Positions 15,434 through 23,401 are shown, counted from the first letter of the stretch. The stretch is 23,803 nt of DNA from Opitutaceae bacterium UBA4094 (GCA_002382525.1 DFYA01000315.1:2529-26331); one strand, 5' to 3'. The notes: generated from the letters alone by a model not told the origin. Numbers and translations: made by a program.

Positions 15434-17128
15434 CTAAACCCGGAAGATAGCGCCCAGTTTTTTGCCGAGCAGCAAGCTCATGCCGACGATCGTTGCGCCG
15501 AGGAAGACCATCGCCCACACGCCGAGCGCGCTGGCGATGAATTTGCCGTCACCCAAGAGCTGGAATAGTTCGAGAATCGCCTTGGTGATTGGGTAGAACG
15601 CCTGCTTCTGCGCGAGCACCAGCGAGTCGCTCACCTCCAGCATCGCGAATGAGAACGCGAGCAGACCGCCCGCAATGAGATTGGCCGCGATGAGCGGCAG
15701 GGTGATCTTGAAAGTCGCCTTCACCGGCGGACACCCGAGGTTCTGCGCGGCTTCCTCGAGCGTCTCACTGGTTTGCTGAAAGCCCGCAGCCGCCGAGCGC
15801 ACGACGTAAGGCAGGCGCCTCACCGAGTAGGCGATGATGAGGAGGATCGTCGGGTCTTGGATGGGGTTGAGAAAGGCGAAGAATTTCCCTTCCTGGCTCA
15901 TCGCGAGATAACCGAAGGCGAGCACCAGTCCCGGCACCGCCAGCGGCATCATCGCGAGAAAATCGAGCACTTGGCGCCCGGGGATCTTCGAGCGCACGAC
16001 CACGTAGGCGATGGCGATGCCGAGCACCACGTCGATGAGCGTGGAGATGCTCGCGAACTTGAGGGAGTTGGCGATGGCCGGAACCGTGAGGTTGTGGCCG
16101 AGGGCGAGCTCGAAGTTTTCCAACGTGAAGCTCTTCGGCAACACGGTCGCATACCAGTCGCTGGAGAACGCCACGAGCACCACGCCGATGTGCGGCAACA
16201 CGGCCAGAAACGTGACGCCGGCGAAGGCTGCGGTGCACAGCCATGCGCGGGCCGCCGGCAACACGCGTGGGCCGCCGGAGCTGGTGGCCTTGGCCATCAT
16301 CGCGTGCGTCTGGCGTCCGAAGAGCCCCTTGCCGAGCGCATAGAGCAGCACCGTGCTGAAGAGCATGATCGCGACCAACGCGTAAGGCGCCGGGTTGCCG
16401 CCGATGTCTTTTAGTCCATAGAAAATCTGGACCGAGATGACGCGCGGGTAATCGAAGATGAGCGGCACGCCGAGTTCGGTGAAAGCCCAGATGAACACAA
16501 TGGTGCCACCTGCGAAGAGCCCGCTCTTGATGAGCGGCAGCGTGATCTTGAAGAAGCGGCGGAAGCCGGTGCAGCCGAGGTTTTCGGCGGCCTCTTCCAT
16601 GGCGGGGTCCACGTTGGCGAGCGCGGCGGCGGCATTGAGGTAAACAATGGGGTAGAGCGAGAGGGCGTTGATCAACGTGATGCCCCAGAAGGGACTCGCG
16701 GCGAACCAGTCGTGCGCCCAGCCCTCGGGGCGCAGGCCGAGTTCGATGAGGAAGGCGTTGAGCGCGCCGTATTGGCCAAAGATCTGTTTGATCCCGATCG
16801 CGCCGACGAACGGCGGTAGTATCATTGGAATCAATACAACGGAGCAGAGAACGGTTTTCCCGGGAAAAAGGTAGCGGTCGCTGATGAATGCGAGGGGGAG
16901 CGCGATGAGGAACGCGAACGTGGTGCTGGTGCAGGCCAGCAGGAAGGAGTTGCCGATGCCGCCGAGGTAGATCGGGTCGGAGAGCAGGGCGGTGACGTAT
17001 TCGAGCGTGGGCCGACCATCGGCGTCGATAAAGCCGCCGCGGAGAATCTGGTAGATGGGCCAGATGAAAAACGCGGCGAAGAAAACCGCCGTGAATGCAA
17101 AGACGATTCGGGCAAACGACTGCGACAT
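15434..17128 (-). CDS. FbpB-like ABC transporter double permease
   Basis: This 564-residue inner-membrane protein is a fusion of two BPD-transport permease domains (about residues 55-265 and 350-555). Each has an EAA loop that docks on an ABC ATPase: EEAAENLGCTGFRRFF (178-193) and EEAAQNLGCPPVKATF (458-473), both followed by KITLPLI. Duplicated permeases of this length are typical of ferric iron (FbpB/SfuB), thiamine (ThiP) and 2-aminoethylphosphonate importers; iron is my best guess. No matching ATPase or binding protein is adjacent. Upstream, 58 bases away, is the last permease of the Mn/Fe-type transporter, which belongs to a different ABC permease family. The ATG 17128 start gives the usual N-terminal membrane helix. 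Confidence 0.88.
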   Translation of the reverse strand: MSQSFARIVFAFTAVFFAAFFIWPIYQILRGGFIDADGRPTLEYVTALLSDPIYLGGIGNSFLLACTSTTFAFLIALPLAFISDRYLFPGKTVLCSVVLIPMILPPFVGAIGIKQIFGQYGALNAFLIELGLRPEGWAHDWFAASPFWGITLINALSLYPIVYLNAAAALANVDPAMEEAAENLGCTGFRRFFKITLPLIKSGLFAGGTIVFIWAFTELGVPLIFDYPRVISVQIFYGLKDIGGNPAPYALVAIMLFSTVLLYALGKGLFGRQTHAMMAKATSSGGPRVLPAARAWLCTAAFAGVTFLAVLPHIGVVLVAFSSDWYATVLPKSFTLENFELALGHNLTVPAIANSLKFASISTLIDVVLGIAIAYVVVRSKIPGRQVLDFLAMMPLAVPGLVLAFGYLAMSQEGKFFAFLNPIQDPTILLIIAYSVRRLPYVVRSAAAGFQQTSETLEEAAQNLGCPPVKATFKITLPLIAANLIAGGLLAFSFAMLEVSDSLVLAQKQAFYPITKAILELFQLLGDGKFIASALGVWAMVFLGATIVGMSLLLGKKLGAIFRV

Positions 17129-17185
17129 CGGCGCGGAGTGTGTTCAGTCGCCGGAGACGCCCGCAAGGGGGAACTCCGACGGTTT

Positions 17186-17202
17186 GTCACTTATTAAGTG
17201 AC
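17186..17202. repeat. 17-base perfect inverted repeat over the sitD stop codon
   Basis: GTCACTT-ATT-AAGTGAC is a seven-pair perfect stem covering the last codons and TGA of the metal permease gene, 58 bases before the double permease start. It lacks a following T tract on the minus strand. It could be a regulator site for the downstream gene or an RNA hairpin that reduces read-through. Confidence 0.55.
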
Positions 17203-18053
17203 GAATTGGATTGGTCCGCAGACGCGCCGGTGCGGCGGGCTAGGAGGGTGCTTACGAAGACGAGCGCTTGGACAAGCACGATGCAGGCGGCGGTGCTGGC
17301 GGCGGCGAAGTAGCTGATGTAAATGCCGGTGATGGCGGAGCCGACCGCGATGGTGGTGGCGAGCGCCAGCATACGATCAAAGCGCTTGGTGAGGAGCAGC
17401 GCGGTCGCTCCGGGCGTGATGAGCATCGCGATCACCAAGATCAGACCGGCCGCCTTCATCGCCGCCACGATGGCGAGCGACAGCAGAATCAGCAGGAGGT
17501 AGGTCAGTGTTTTCACGGGGCGGCCGATAACGCGGGCGTGCGACGGGTCGAAGCACACCAGCATGAGGTCGCGCCGCAGCAGAAGAACGGTCGCCAGCAC
17601 GATGGCCGAGAGGATGGCGGTTTCGCGCATCTGTGCCGTCGTGATGCCGAGGATGTTGCCGAATAAAATGTGATCGAGGTGCATGTCGCTCGGCGTGCGC
17701 GAAAACAACACGAGACCCACGGCGAACATGCCGGTGAAAACGACGCCCATGACGGTGTCTTCTTTGATGCGGCTGTTGTTTTTTATCCACCCCGTGGATA
17801 CGGCGCAGAAGAGGCCGCTGGCGAAGGCGCCGAAGGCGAGAGGGATGCCCGCGATGTAGGCGAGCACGATGCCGGGCAGCACGGCGTGCGAGATCGCGTC
17901 GCCCATCAGCGACCAACCCCTCAACACCAAAAAACACGACAGCACCGCACACACGGCGGCGACCAGGGAACCGATCACGAAGGCTTGCAGCATGAAGTCC
18001 TCGGCAAACGGTTCACCCAAGAAGGTGGCAAACTTGAGCACGTCGTCCATCAT
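17187..18053 (-). CDS. sitD: Metal (Mn/Fe-type) ABC transporter permease, second subunit
   Basis: This 288-residue inner-membrane protein belongs to the ABC-3 permease family (ZnuB/MntB/SitC/SitD). Diagnostic blocks are LRGWSLMGDAISHAVLPGIVLAYIAGIPL (about 44-72), HILFGNILGIT, the DPSHARVIGRP loop that contacts the ATPase, and AAGLILVIAMLITPGATALLL. About eight membrane segments are visible. It pairs with the preceding permease to form the channel. Its ATG overlaps the stop of sitC (18050-18053, ATGA), so the two are translationally coupled. A second ATG follows immediately at 18050. The Mn/Fe assignment comes from the binding protein of this operon. The symbol is by family and gene order. 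Confidence 0.9.
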   Translation of the reverse strand: MMDDVLKFATFLGEPFAEDFMLQAFVIGSLVAAVCAVLSCFLVLRGWSLMGDAISHAVLPGIVLAYIAGIPLAFGAFASGLFCAVSTGWIKNNSRIKEDTVMGVVFTGMFAVGLVLFSRTPSDMHLDHILFGNILGITTAQMRETAILSAIVLATVLLLRRDLMLVCFDPSHARVIGRPVKTLTYLLLILLSLAIVAAMKAAGLILVIAMLITPGATALLLTKRFDRMLALATTIAVGSAITGIYISYFAAASTAACIVLVQALVFVSTLLARRTGASADQSNSSLNK

Positions 18054-18913
18054 GAGAGCGCTCCTTCATTTTGGGCCGAGCGGCGCGCGCGTCGGCCGGC
18101 GAGCAGGCCGTGTTTGGGGGCGAAGGCGAGCGCGAGGAGAAACACCAACGCTTGGAGCGTCACGATGCAGCCGCCGGTTTCGCCGTTGACGAAGAAGCTG
18201 GCGTAGGCGCCGACCAGCGAGGTGATCGCACCGAGCGCCGAGCCGAGGAGCAGCATCACGCCGAAACGATCCGTGAGCAGGTAGGCGGTGGCGCCGGGGA
18301 TCACCAGCACGGCGATCACGAGGATGGCGCCGACCGCCTGAAGCGCGGCGACGGCGGTGGCGGACAACAGGAGCAGCAACAGGACATGCAGGAAACCGGC
18401 GCGCAGGCCGAGCGCGCGGGCTTGGTTGGGATCGAAGCAGAACAGCAGCAGGTCACGCCACTTGAGGGCGATCACGACCAGACAGATAGCGGCGACGATC
18501 ACGACTTGCAGGACGTCGGACGGCGAGATGCCGAGGATGTTGCCGTAGATGATCGTCTTCAGCGCGATCGGGCTCGGGTAGAGCGAAATCAGCAGGAGCC
18601 CGAATGCGAAGAACGACGTGAACACGATGCCGATCACTGCGTCTTCGCGCACCGGGGTTTTCATTTTTACGAAGGCCATGGCGCCGGCAGCGAGGATGCC
18701 GCTGGTGAACGCGCCCACGGCGAAGGGCAAACCGACGAGATAGGCGATCGCGACGCCGGGCACGACGGCGTGCGACAACGCGTCGCCCATGAGCGACCAA
18801 CCCTTGAGCGTGATGAAACCGGAGAGCAGGCCGCAGACGGCGCCGATGAGCGTGCACGTCCACATGGCGGTCACCATGTAGTCGTAGTCGAAGGGCGTGA
18901 GCCAGGTGGTCAT
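18050..18913 (-). CDS. sitC: Metal (Mn/Fe-type) ABC transporter permease, first subunit
   Basis: This 287-residue ABC-3 family permease is paralogous to the following gene: LKGWSLMGDALSHAVVPGVAIAYLVGLPF, TIIYGNILGISPSDV, FDPNQARALGLRA and AVGAILVIAVLVIPGATAYLL correspond block by block. It should form a heterodimeric channel with SitD in the inner membrane. I place the start at ATG 18913 (MTTWLTPFDYDYM). The frame is open to 19012, but the extra residues (including ATRYSPLATS) are merely the translation of an intergenic heptanucleotide repeat. A 109-base gap containing that repeat separates it from the ATPase gene, the only large gap in the operon. Confidence 0.9.
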   Translation of the reverse strand: MTTWLTPFDYDYMVTAMWTCTLIGAVCGLLSGFITLKGWSLMGDALSHAVVPGVAIAYLVGLPFAVGAFTSGILAAGAMAFVKMKTPVREDAVIGIVFTSFFAFGLLLISLYPSPIALKTIIYGNILGISPSDVLQVVIVAAICLVVIALKWRDLLLFCFDPNQARALGLRAGFLHVLLLLLLSATAVAALQAVGAILVIAVLVIPGATAYLLTDRFGVMLLLGSALGAITSLVGAYASFFVNGETGGCIVTLQALVFLLALAFAPKHGLLAGRRARRSAQNEGALS

Positions 18914-18924
18914 TCGGGTTGTTG

Positions 18925-19028
18925 AAGTAGCGAGTGGTGAGTAGCGGGTAGCGAGTAGAAAGGCGCGGACTTCGGAGACGGTTGGATGTTTTGAGTGCTC
19001 GCTACTTGCCACCCACTATTCGCTACTT
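18925..19028. repeat. Inverted pair of heptanucleotide tandem repeats
   Basis: The left arm (18925-18955) is built of direct seven-base units close to TAGCGAG (TAGCGAG, TGGTGAG, TAGCGGG, TAGCGAG). The right arm (18998-19028) is the inverted counterpart. Over 31 bases the arms are complementary except for six positions, all transitions. The 42-base spacer has no obvious structure. The right arm contains the stop codon of the ATPase gene. Heptads of this kind translate as repeats such as SPLATRY, which appear as spurious protein ends in many genomes, so this looks like a dispersed intergenic element. Confidence 0.85.
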
Positions 19029-19943
19029 TTTTTCCTGCTCCTTTTCGCGTTCATCGATGAGTTCTTGGCGGCCGGTGCGGTCGAGGTATTCGAGGTGGCC
19101 TTTTTTGCCGAGGACCAGGGGGCGTTCGTCATCGGTGAGCACCGTGACTTGGCGGCCGTCGTGGTCGTTAACGGTGGAGCGGTCGAAGTCGAAGTGGCGG
19201 AGCGCGCCACCGAAGGCGGCGATGAGGTTTTCCGGCGTGAACACGGTCGCGGTCGGACCGTAGGCGAGCACGGTGCGGTTGATGAGCACGACCTGGTCGC
19301 AGAATTCGGGGACGGAACCGAGGTTGTGGGTGGAGACGAGGATGAGGCGACCCTCGGTGCGCAATTCGCGGAGCAGGGCGGTGATCGCCTCCTCTGTATT
19401 GACGTCCACTCCGGTGAACGGCTCGTCGAGCAGGATAAGACGGCCGTTTTGAGCGAGGGCGCGAGCCACGAAGACGCGCTTTTTTTGTCCGCCGGAGAGT
19501 TCGCCGATCTGGCGGTCGCGGAACTCCCACATGCCGACGCGACGGAGGCTTTGTTCGACGGCCGCGCGGTCGGCAGCGCGCGGGATGCGCAGGAAATTCA
19601 TGTAGCCGTAGCGGCCCATCATGACGACGTCGTGCACGCTCACGGGGAATGTCCAGTCCACCTCCTCGGCCTGCGGCACGTAGGCGACCCAGCTTTGTTT
19701 TTGGGCGGCGCGCACGGGTTTTCCGTTGATGGTGACGGCGCCGCGGGTCGGGGCGACGAAGCCCATCAGGGCCTTGAAGAGCGTGGACTTGCCGGAGCCG
19801 TTGACGCCGACGAGGGCGCAGATGGTGCCGCCATCGAGGCGGAAGCTCGCGTCGCGCAGGGCGGTGTGGCCGTTGGGATACGTGACGGCGACACCGGCGG
19901 CTTCGAGCGTGAGCGTTTCGCGAGGCGCGGCGGGCGTAGGCAT
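19023..19943 (-). CDS. sitB: Metal (Mn/Fe-type) ABC transporter ATPase
   Basis: This 306-residue ATPase energises the SitC/SitD channel from the cytosolic side. Walker A is GVNGSGKST (46-54), the Q-loop is at YVPQAEEVDWTFPVSVHDVVMMG (88-110, a hallmark of Mn/Zn/Fe-type ATPases), the signature is LSGGQ (149-153), Walker B is LILLDEP (169-175) and the switch His is in VSTHN. About 60 residues after the nucleotide-binding domain form a charged C-terminal extension (HDGRQVTVLTDDERPLVLGK and beyond), longer than in typical SitB proteins. Its stop codon lies inside the heptanucleotide repeat, so the last residues (EKEQEKK) may have been changed when the repeat arrived. It follows the outer-membrane protein gene by nine bases. 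Confidence 0.93.
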   Translation of the reverse strand: MPTPAAPRETLTLEAAGVAVTYPNGHTALRDASFRLDGGTICALVGVNGSGKSTLFKALMGFVAPTRGAVTINGKPVRAAQKQSWVAYVPQAEEVDWTFPVSVHDVVMMGRYGYMNFLRIPRAADRAAVEQSLRRVGMWEFRDRQIGELSGGQKKRVFVARALAQNGRLILLDEPFTGVDVNTEEAITALLRELRTEGRLILVSTHNLGSVPEFCDQVVLINRTVLAYGPTATVFTPENLIAAFGGALRHFDFDRSTVNDHDGRQVTVLTDDERPLVLGKKGHLEYLDRTGRQELIDEREKEQEKK

Positions 19944-19952
19944 AAAACGCGA

Positions 19953-20789
19953 TCAATAGCGCAACGTGAGCCCAAGGAAAGGCTGCACATCGGGCGCGTT
20001 GCGGGTGACGCCAAAGTTGCAGCCGCCGTCGAGTTGCGTGTCGGCATTGAAGGCGTAGGTGAAGCCGACGCTGGCGAGCGCCAGCCAGTCGGTGCCGCGC
20101 TCGTAGTTATGCGAGGAGAGGAACTCGATGTATCCACCCAGTCGTGACGTGATGTCGCGTCCGAGCGCGATCGTGTTCACCCATTCGAAGTGGTGGTTGT
20201 TGCCGACCGAGTCGGCGAGCAGATCGAGTTCCGTCATGAGCCCGAGGCTCCAGCCGGAGGGCAACGCGACGGCGAACGGCAGGATGAGCCCGCCCTCGAA
20301 CGAGTCGTTGCCGGCATCGCCGAGTTTCAGGGGAATCTTCACCCACGGCATCACGGCGAAGGCGGTGTCGCCGTCGTCGTTGCCCCAGACGTTGTGTTTC
20401 ACGCGAACCGTGAGGTCGCCCCAGTCGCGGGTGCGGGTGGTGGTGCCGCCGGAGCGGACTTTTTCGCGGCTGTAGCTGTCGAAGATGAATTGGATATCGG
20501 TGTCGTTGGTGAGACCGAGCTTCACGTTTACCGGGGCGATGTTCCAAGTCTCGGACCGCGTGCCGCCCTCGCGGTCGTAGGTGAAGTTGGCAAATTCGAA
20601 TTCAATCTGCCAATGGCCGGCATCGACCGTGTGGGGGCTTTCCGTTTGATCGGGTCGGTCGGTGCTCAGGTCCCGCATCTGGTCGCGCGGGGTGGGGTTA
20701 AAGAGCGTGTAGCCCGATTTGTCGGACTGCGCGGCGGCCACCGTGGCGAGGGCTACGAAGAGCGGGAGGGGGCGGAGGAGACGGTTCAT
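19953..20789 (-). CDS. Predicted outer-membrane beta-barrel (MetA-pathway/phenol-type transporter family)
   Basis: This 278-residue protein has a signal peptide (about 1-20, ending AAAQ). The DLSTDRPDQTESPHTVDAGHWQ segment (about 41-62) opens the family often labelled putative MetA-pathway of phenol degradation or simply transporter. Alternating hydrophobic strands follow (for example IQFIFDSYSREKV, FAVMPWVKIPLKLG, WLALASVGFTYAF). The protein ends LTLRY, with the C-terminal aromatic residue typical of outer-membrane barrels. Its ATG overlaps the stop of the binding-protein gene by four bases and the ATPase gene is nine bases downstream. It is therefore a true member of the metal-uptake operon, and I infer it helps metal cross the outer membrane. 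The family has no proven transport substrate. Confidence 0.85.
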   Translation of the reverse strand: MNRLLRPLPLFVALATVAAAQSDKSGYTLFNPTPRDQMRDLSTDRPDQTESPHTVDAGHWQIEFEFANFTYDREGGTRSETWNIAPVNVKLGLTNDTDIQFIFDSYSREKVRSGGTTTRTRDWGDLTVRVKHNVWGNDDGDTAFAVMPWVKIPLKLGDAGNDSFEGGLILPFAVALPSGWSLGLMTELDLLADSVGNNHHFEWVNTIALGRDITSRLGGYIEFLSSHNYERGTDWLALASVGFTYAFNADTQLDGGCNFGVTRNAPDVQPFLGLTLRY

Positions 20790-21703
20790 TTTTTCGAGGC
20801 GGAGGTTTCGAGGAAGGCGTTGACGATGGTCCTAGCGTTCGTTTCGAGCAGGGCGAGGTAGGTGGGCACGGGGCCTTTGGCGTCCGTGAGCGAATCGACG
20901 TAGAGCACGCCGCCGTAGCGGGCGCCGGTTTCGCGGGCGACCTGGCGGGCGGGTTTATCGCTCACGGTGCTCTCGCTGAAGATCACGGGAATCTGGTGGG
21001 CGCGGATCTGGTCGATGACGTGGCGCACCTGTTGCGGCGTGCCTTGGGCGTCGGCGTTGATCGGCCATAGGTAGAGCTGGCGGAAGCCGTAGTGGCGGCA
21101 CAAATACGAGAAGGCGCCTTCGCTCGTCACGAGCCAGCGTTGGCCCTCTGGAATGCGGTCGAGTTGTTCGCGCACCGGAGCGTCGATGGCGCGGATTTTC
21201 GCGGAGTAGGCGGCGGCGTTGGCGGCATAAGCCTCCGCGTTGGCGGGATCAACGCGGGCGAGGGCGGCGCGGATATTTTCCACGTAGATGAGAGCGTTGG
21301 CGGGCGACATCCACGCGTGCGGGTTGGGTTTGCCCGTGTAGGGACCCTCGGTGATTCCCATCGGCTCGATGCCCTCCGTGAGCACGGCCTGCTCGACGCC
21401 TTTGACGTTGGCGAAAAACTTCTCGAACCACAGTTCGAGGTTCATGCCGTTCCACAGCACGAGCGTGGCGCGGCGAGTTTTGACGATGTCGCGCGGCGTC
21501 GGTTCGTAGCCGTGAATCTCAGCGCCCGGGCGCGTGATCGAATCCACGTCGGCGTGCTCACCGGCGACGTTGCGCGCCATGTCGGCGAGAATGGTGAACG
21601 TGGTGAGGACGCGCGGGCGCTCCGCGGCGGCAAGCGACTGCGCGCTTCCGATCAACAGACCCAATGTCGACGCCATTAGTCCAAGGATTAGTTTGTGTCT
21701 CAT
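20786..21703 (-). CDS. sitA: Metal (Mn/Fe-type) ABC transporter substrate-binding protein
   Basis: This 305-residue periplasmic protein captures metal for the importer. A signal peptide covers about residues 1-26 (ending SLAAAERP); there is no lipobox. The four expected ligands are His64 (AEIHGYEPTPRD), His129 (KPNPHAWMSP), Glu195 (VTSEGAFSYL) and Asp270 (YVDSL). Glu at the third position, the lack of a His-rich loop and the PINADAQGTPQQV segment fit the Mn/Fe group (SitA, YfeA, PsaA, MntC) rather than ZnuA. ATG 21703 is chosen as it begins the signal peptide; the longer frame to 22162 runs antisense through metG. Two DtxR/MntR-like boxes lie directly upstream. Confidence 0.94.
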   Translation of the reverse strand: MRHKLILGLMASTLGLLIGSAQSLAAAERPRVLTTFTILADMARNVAGEHADVDSITRPGAEIHGYEPTPRDIVKTRRATLVLWNGMNLELWFEKFFANVKGVEQAVLTEGIEPMGITEGPYTGKPNPHAWMSPANALIYVENIRAALARVDPANAEAYAANAAAYSAKIRAIDAPVREQLDRIPEGQRWLVTSEGAFSYLCRHYGFRQLYLWPINADAQGTPQQVRHVIDQIRAHQIPVIFSESTVSDKPARQVARETGARYGGVLYVDSLTDAKGPVPTYLALLETNARTIVNAFLETSASKK

Positions 21704-21710
21704 AGTAAAA

Positions 21711-21724
21711 TTAGCCTCACCTAA
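21711..21724. promoter_or_regulatory. DtxR/MntR-like operator, site 1
   Basis: On the minus strand this reads TTAGGTGAGGCTAA. It matches 13 of the first 14 positions of the DtxR/IdeR box TTAGGTTAGGCTAACCTAA as I remember it, but the distal part is not conserved. It starts seven bases upstream of the sitA ATG, so a bound repressor would cover the start region. It shares the TTAG-N6-CTAA form with site 2. Confidence 0.65.
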
Positions 21725-21737
21725 TTTAGTGCAGAAT

Positions 21738-21751
21738 TTAGGGTCAACTAA
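21738..21751. promoter_or_regulatory. DtxR/MntR-like operator, site 2
   Basis: TTAGGGTCAACTAA on the plus strand again has the TTAG-N6-CTAA form and lies 27 bases from site 1 (start to start). On the minus strand it contains TTGACC, which could be a -35 box of the sitA promoter, although a good -10 at the right distance is not evident. Another A/T-rich stretch, TAAAAT on the minus strand, lies just upstream. Confidence 0.55.
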
Positions 21752-21865
21752 TATTTTATTGTGCGGCTGATTTCCCGTAGGTTCCGTCGTCTCGTTACGA
21801 ACCGTTAGGCGCCCGCAAAGTCTTCGACATTTGCGATGGCGTCCTTTCTGTTTCCCCTTCCGCAC

Positions 21866-23401
21866 ATGAAGAACTTCTACATCACAACCGCCATCGACTA
21901 TGTGAACGGTTCGCCGCATCTGGGCCACGCCTACGAAAAGGTGCTGACGGACGTTATCGCCCGGTTCCGGCGCCTGATGGGGGACAACGTTTACTTTCTG
22001 ACCGGCGTTGATGAACACGGGCAAAAGGTGCAGCAAAGCGCCAAGAAAAAGGGCGTCCCTCCCCAGCAGTTTTGCGACGAGGTGTCCGAGGAGTTCCGCG
22101 TGCTCTGCAAGCAGCTCAACATCTCCAACAACGACTTCATTCGCACGACCGAGGAGCGCCATAAGAAGGTCGTGCGCCAGCTCCTCCAGCAGCTCTTCGA
22201 CAAGGGGGAGATCTACAAAGCAGAATACAAGGGCTTCTACTCCACGCGCCAGGAGCAGTTCCTACAAGACAAGGATCGCAATCCCGACGGCACCTGGCCG
22301 GAGCTCTTCGGCGAGGTCACCGAGATCACCGAATCGAACTACTTTTTCAAACTCCGCCAATACCAAGAGTGGCTCGTCGAGCACTTGAAGACCCACGAGA
22401 ACTTCGTGTTCCCGCGCTACCGGCAGAAGCAGGTGCTGGAGTTCCTCTCGGAGCCGCTCAACGACCTCTGTATTTCCCGTCCGAAGGAACGCCTCGAATG
22501 GGGCATCACGTTGCCCTTCGACGAAGACTTTGTGACCTACGTGTGGTTCGACGCGTTGGTGAACTACTATACGGCGGTCGTGGACAAGCCCGAGTTCTGG
22601 CCGGCCGATTTCCACGTCATCGGCAAAGACATCCTCGTGCCGCCGCACGCCGTGTATTGGCCGATCATGCTGAAGGCGGCCGGCATCGAGCCGCCGAAGA
22701 CGATCCTCGCCCACGGCTGGTGGTCGATCAACGGCTCAAAAATGTCCAAGAGCACCGGCAATTTCGTGGACGCCGGTGAGTTCGCGACGAAATACGGCGT
22801 GGACGCGCTGCGCTACTTCATGATCCGCGAGATGAGCGTGGGGCAGGACAGCGATTTTTCACTCAACCAATTCCTCGCGCGCTACAACGCCGAACTCGCC
22901 AACAACCTGGGCAACCTCGTCAACCGCGTGCTCAACATGACCACGCGTTTCGCGGGCGGCGTGCTGCCTGCCGCCGAGATCTCGGAGCAGCCCGAACAAG
23001 ACCTGCGGGCGCTCTGGACGAAGACCCGCGACGAAGTCATCGCGCTGCACGAAGGGTTTCAGTTCCACACCGCGCTGGAGCGCACCTTTGCGTTCATCAC
23101 CGCGACGAACACCTACATCCAGCAGCGCACGCCGTGGACGCTCGCCAAGTCGTCCGAGCCGCGCGATCAGGCCTTGCTGCGCACGACGCTTGCGACCATC
23201 GCAGAAGCCCTGCGCCTCGGCGTGTCGCTGCTCGAAGCGGTGATGCCCGACACGACGGTGAAAATCCACGGCGTGCTCGGCTACAAGACCGGCGCGATCT
23301 GGAAGGATGAACTCGTCTGGGACGGGCGTCTCACCGGGGCGAAGATCGCCGAGACCGCGATCCTGTTCCCGCGTCCGCAGGCGGAGACGAAGGCGGGCTA
23401 A
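21866..23401 (+). CDS. metG: Methionyl-tRNA synthetase, zinc-knuckle-free form
   Basis: MetG charges tRNA-Met in the cytosol. The 511-residue class I synthetase has the HIGH-type motif HLGH (residues 18-21), preceded by FYITTAIDYVNGSP, and KMSKS (292-296) followed by TGNFVDAGEFATKYGVDALRYF. The connective region GFYSTRQEQFL lacks the paired CxxC motifs, so this is a zinc-free type, and the protein ends without the C-terminal EMAP-like tRNA-binding domain of longer MetG forms. GKDILVPPHAVYWP is slightly longer than the usual loop. ATG 21866 is chosen over an in-frame ATG at 21836 because MKNFYITTA is the normal family start. It is divergent from sitA across a 162-base gap. Confidence 0.96.
   Translation: MKNFYITTAIDYVNGSPHLGHAYEKVLTDVIARFRRLMGDNVYFLTGVDEHGQKVQQSAKKKGVPPQQFCDEVSEEFRVLCKQLNISNNDFIRTTEERHKKVVRQLLQQLFDKGEIYKAEYKGFYSTRQEQFLQDKDRNPDGTWPELFGEVTEITESNYFFKLRQYQEWLVEHLKTHENFVFPRYRQKQVLEFLSEPLNDLCISRPKERLEWGITLPFDEDFVTYVWFDALVNYYTAVVDKPEFWPADFHVIGKDILVPPHAVYWPIMLKAAGIEPPKTILAHGWWSINGSKMSKSTGNFVDAGEFATKYGVDALRYFMIREMSVGQDSDFSLNQFLARYNAELANNLGNLVNRVLNMTTRFAGGVLPAAEISEQPEQDLRALWTKTRDEVIALHEGFQFHTALERTFAFITATNTYIQQRTPWTLAKSSEPRDQALLRTTLATIAEALRLGVSLLEAVMPDTTVKIHGVLGYKTGAIWKDELVWDGRLTGAKIAETAILFPRPQAETKAG

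Noticed and set aside
18071..18925. 284-residue plus-strand frame over the metal permease genes
   Set aside because: Highly charged Glu/Gly/His-rich sequence opposite hydrophobic permease codons, a usual antisense effect.
18914..19012. N-terminal extension of SitC containing ATRYSPLATS
   Set aside because: The residues are translated heptanucleotide repeat, not protein sequence; the family start is at 18913.
18925..19028. CRISPR array
   Set aside because: The units are contiguous seven-base repeats with no spacers and no cas genes are near.
21704..22162. Long N-terminal extension of the metal-binding protein
   Set aside because: It would run antisense through the start of metG and would put the signal peptide in the middle of the protein.
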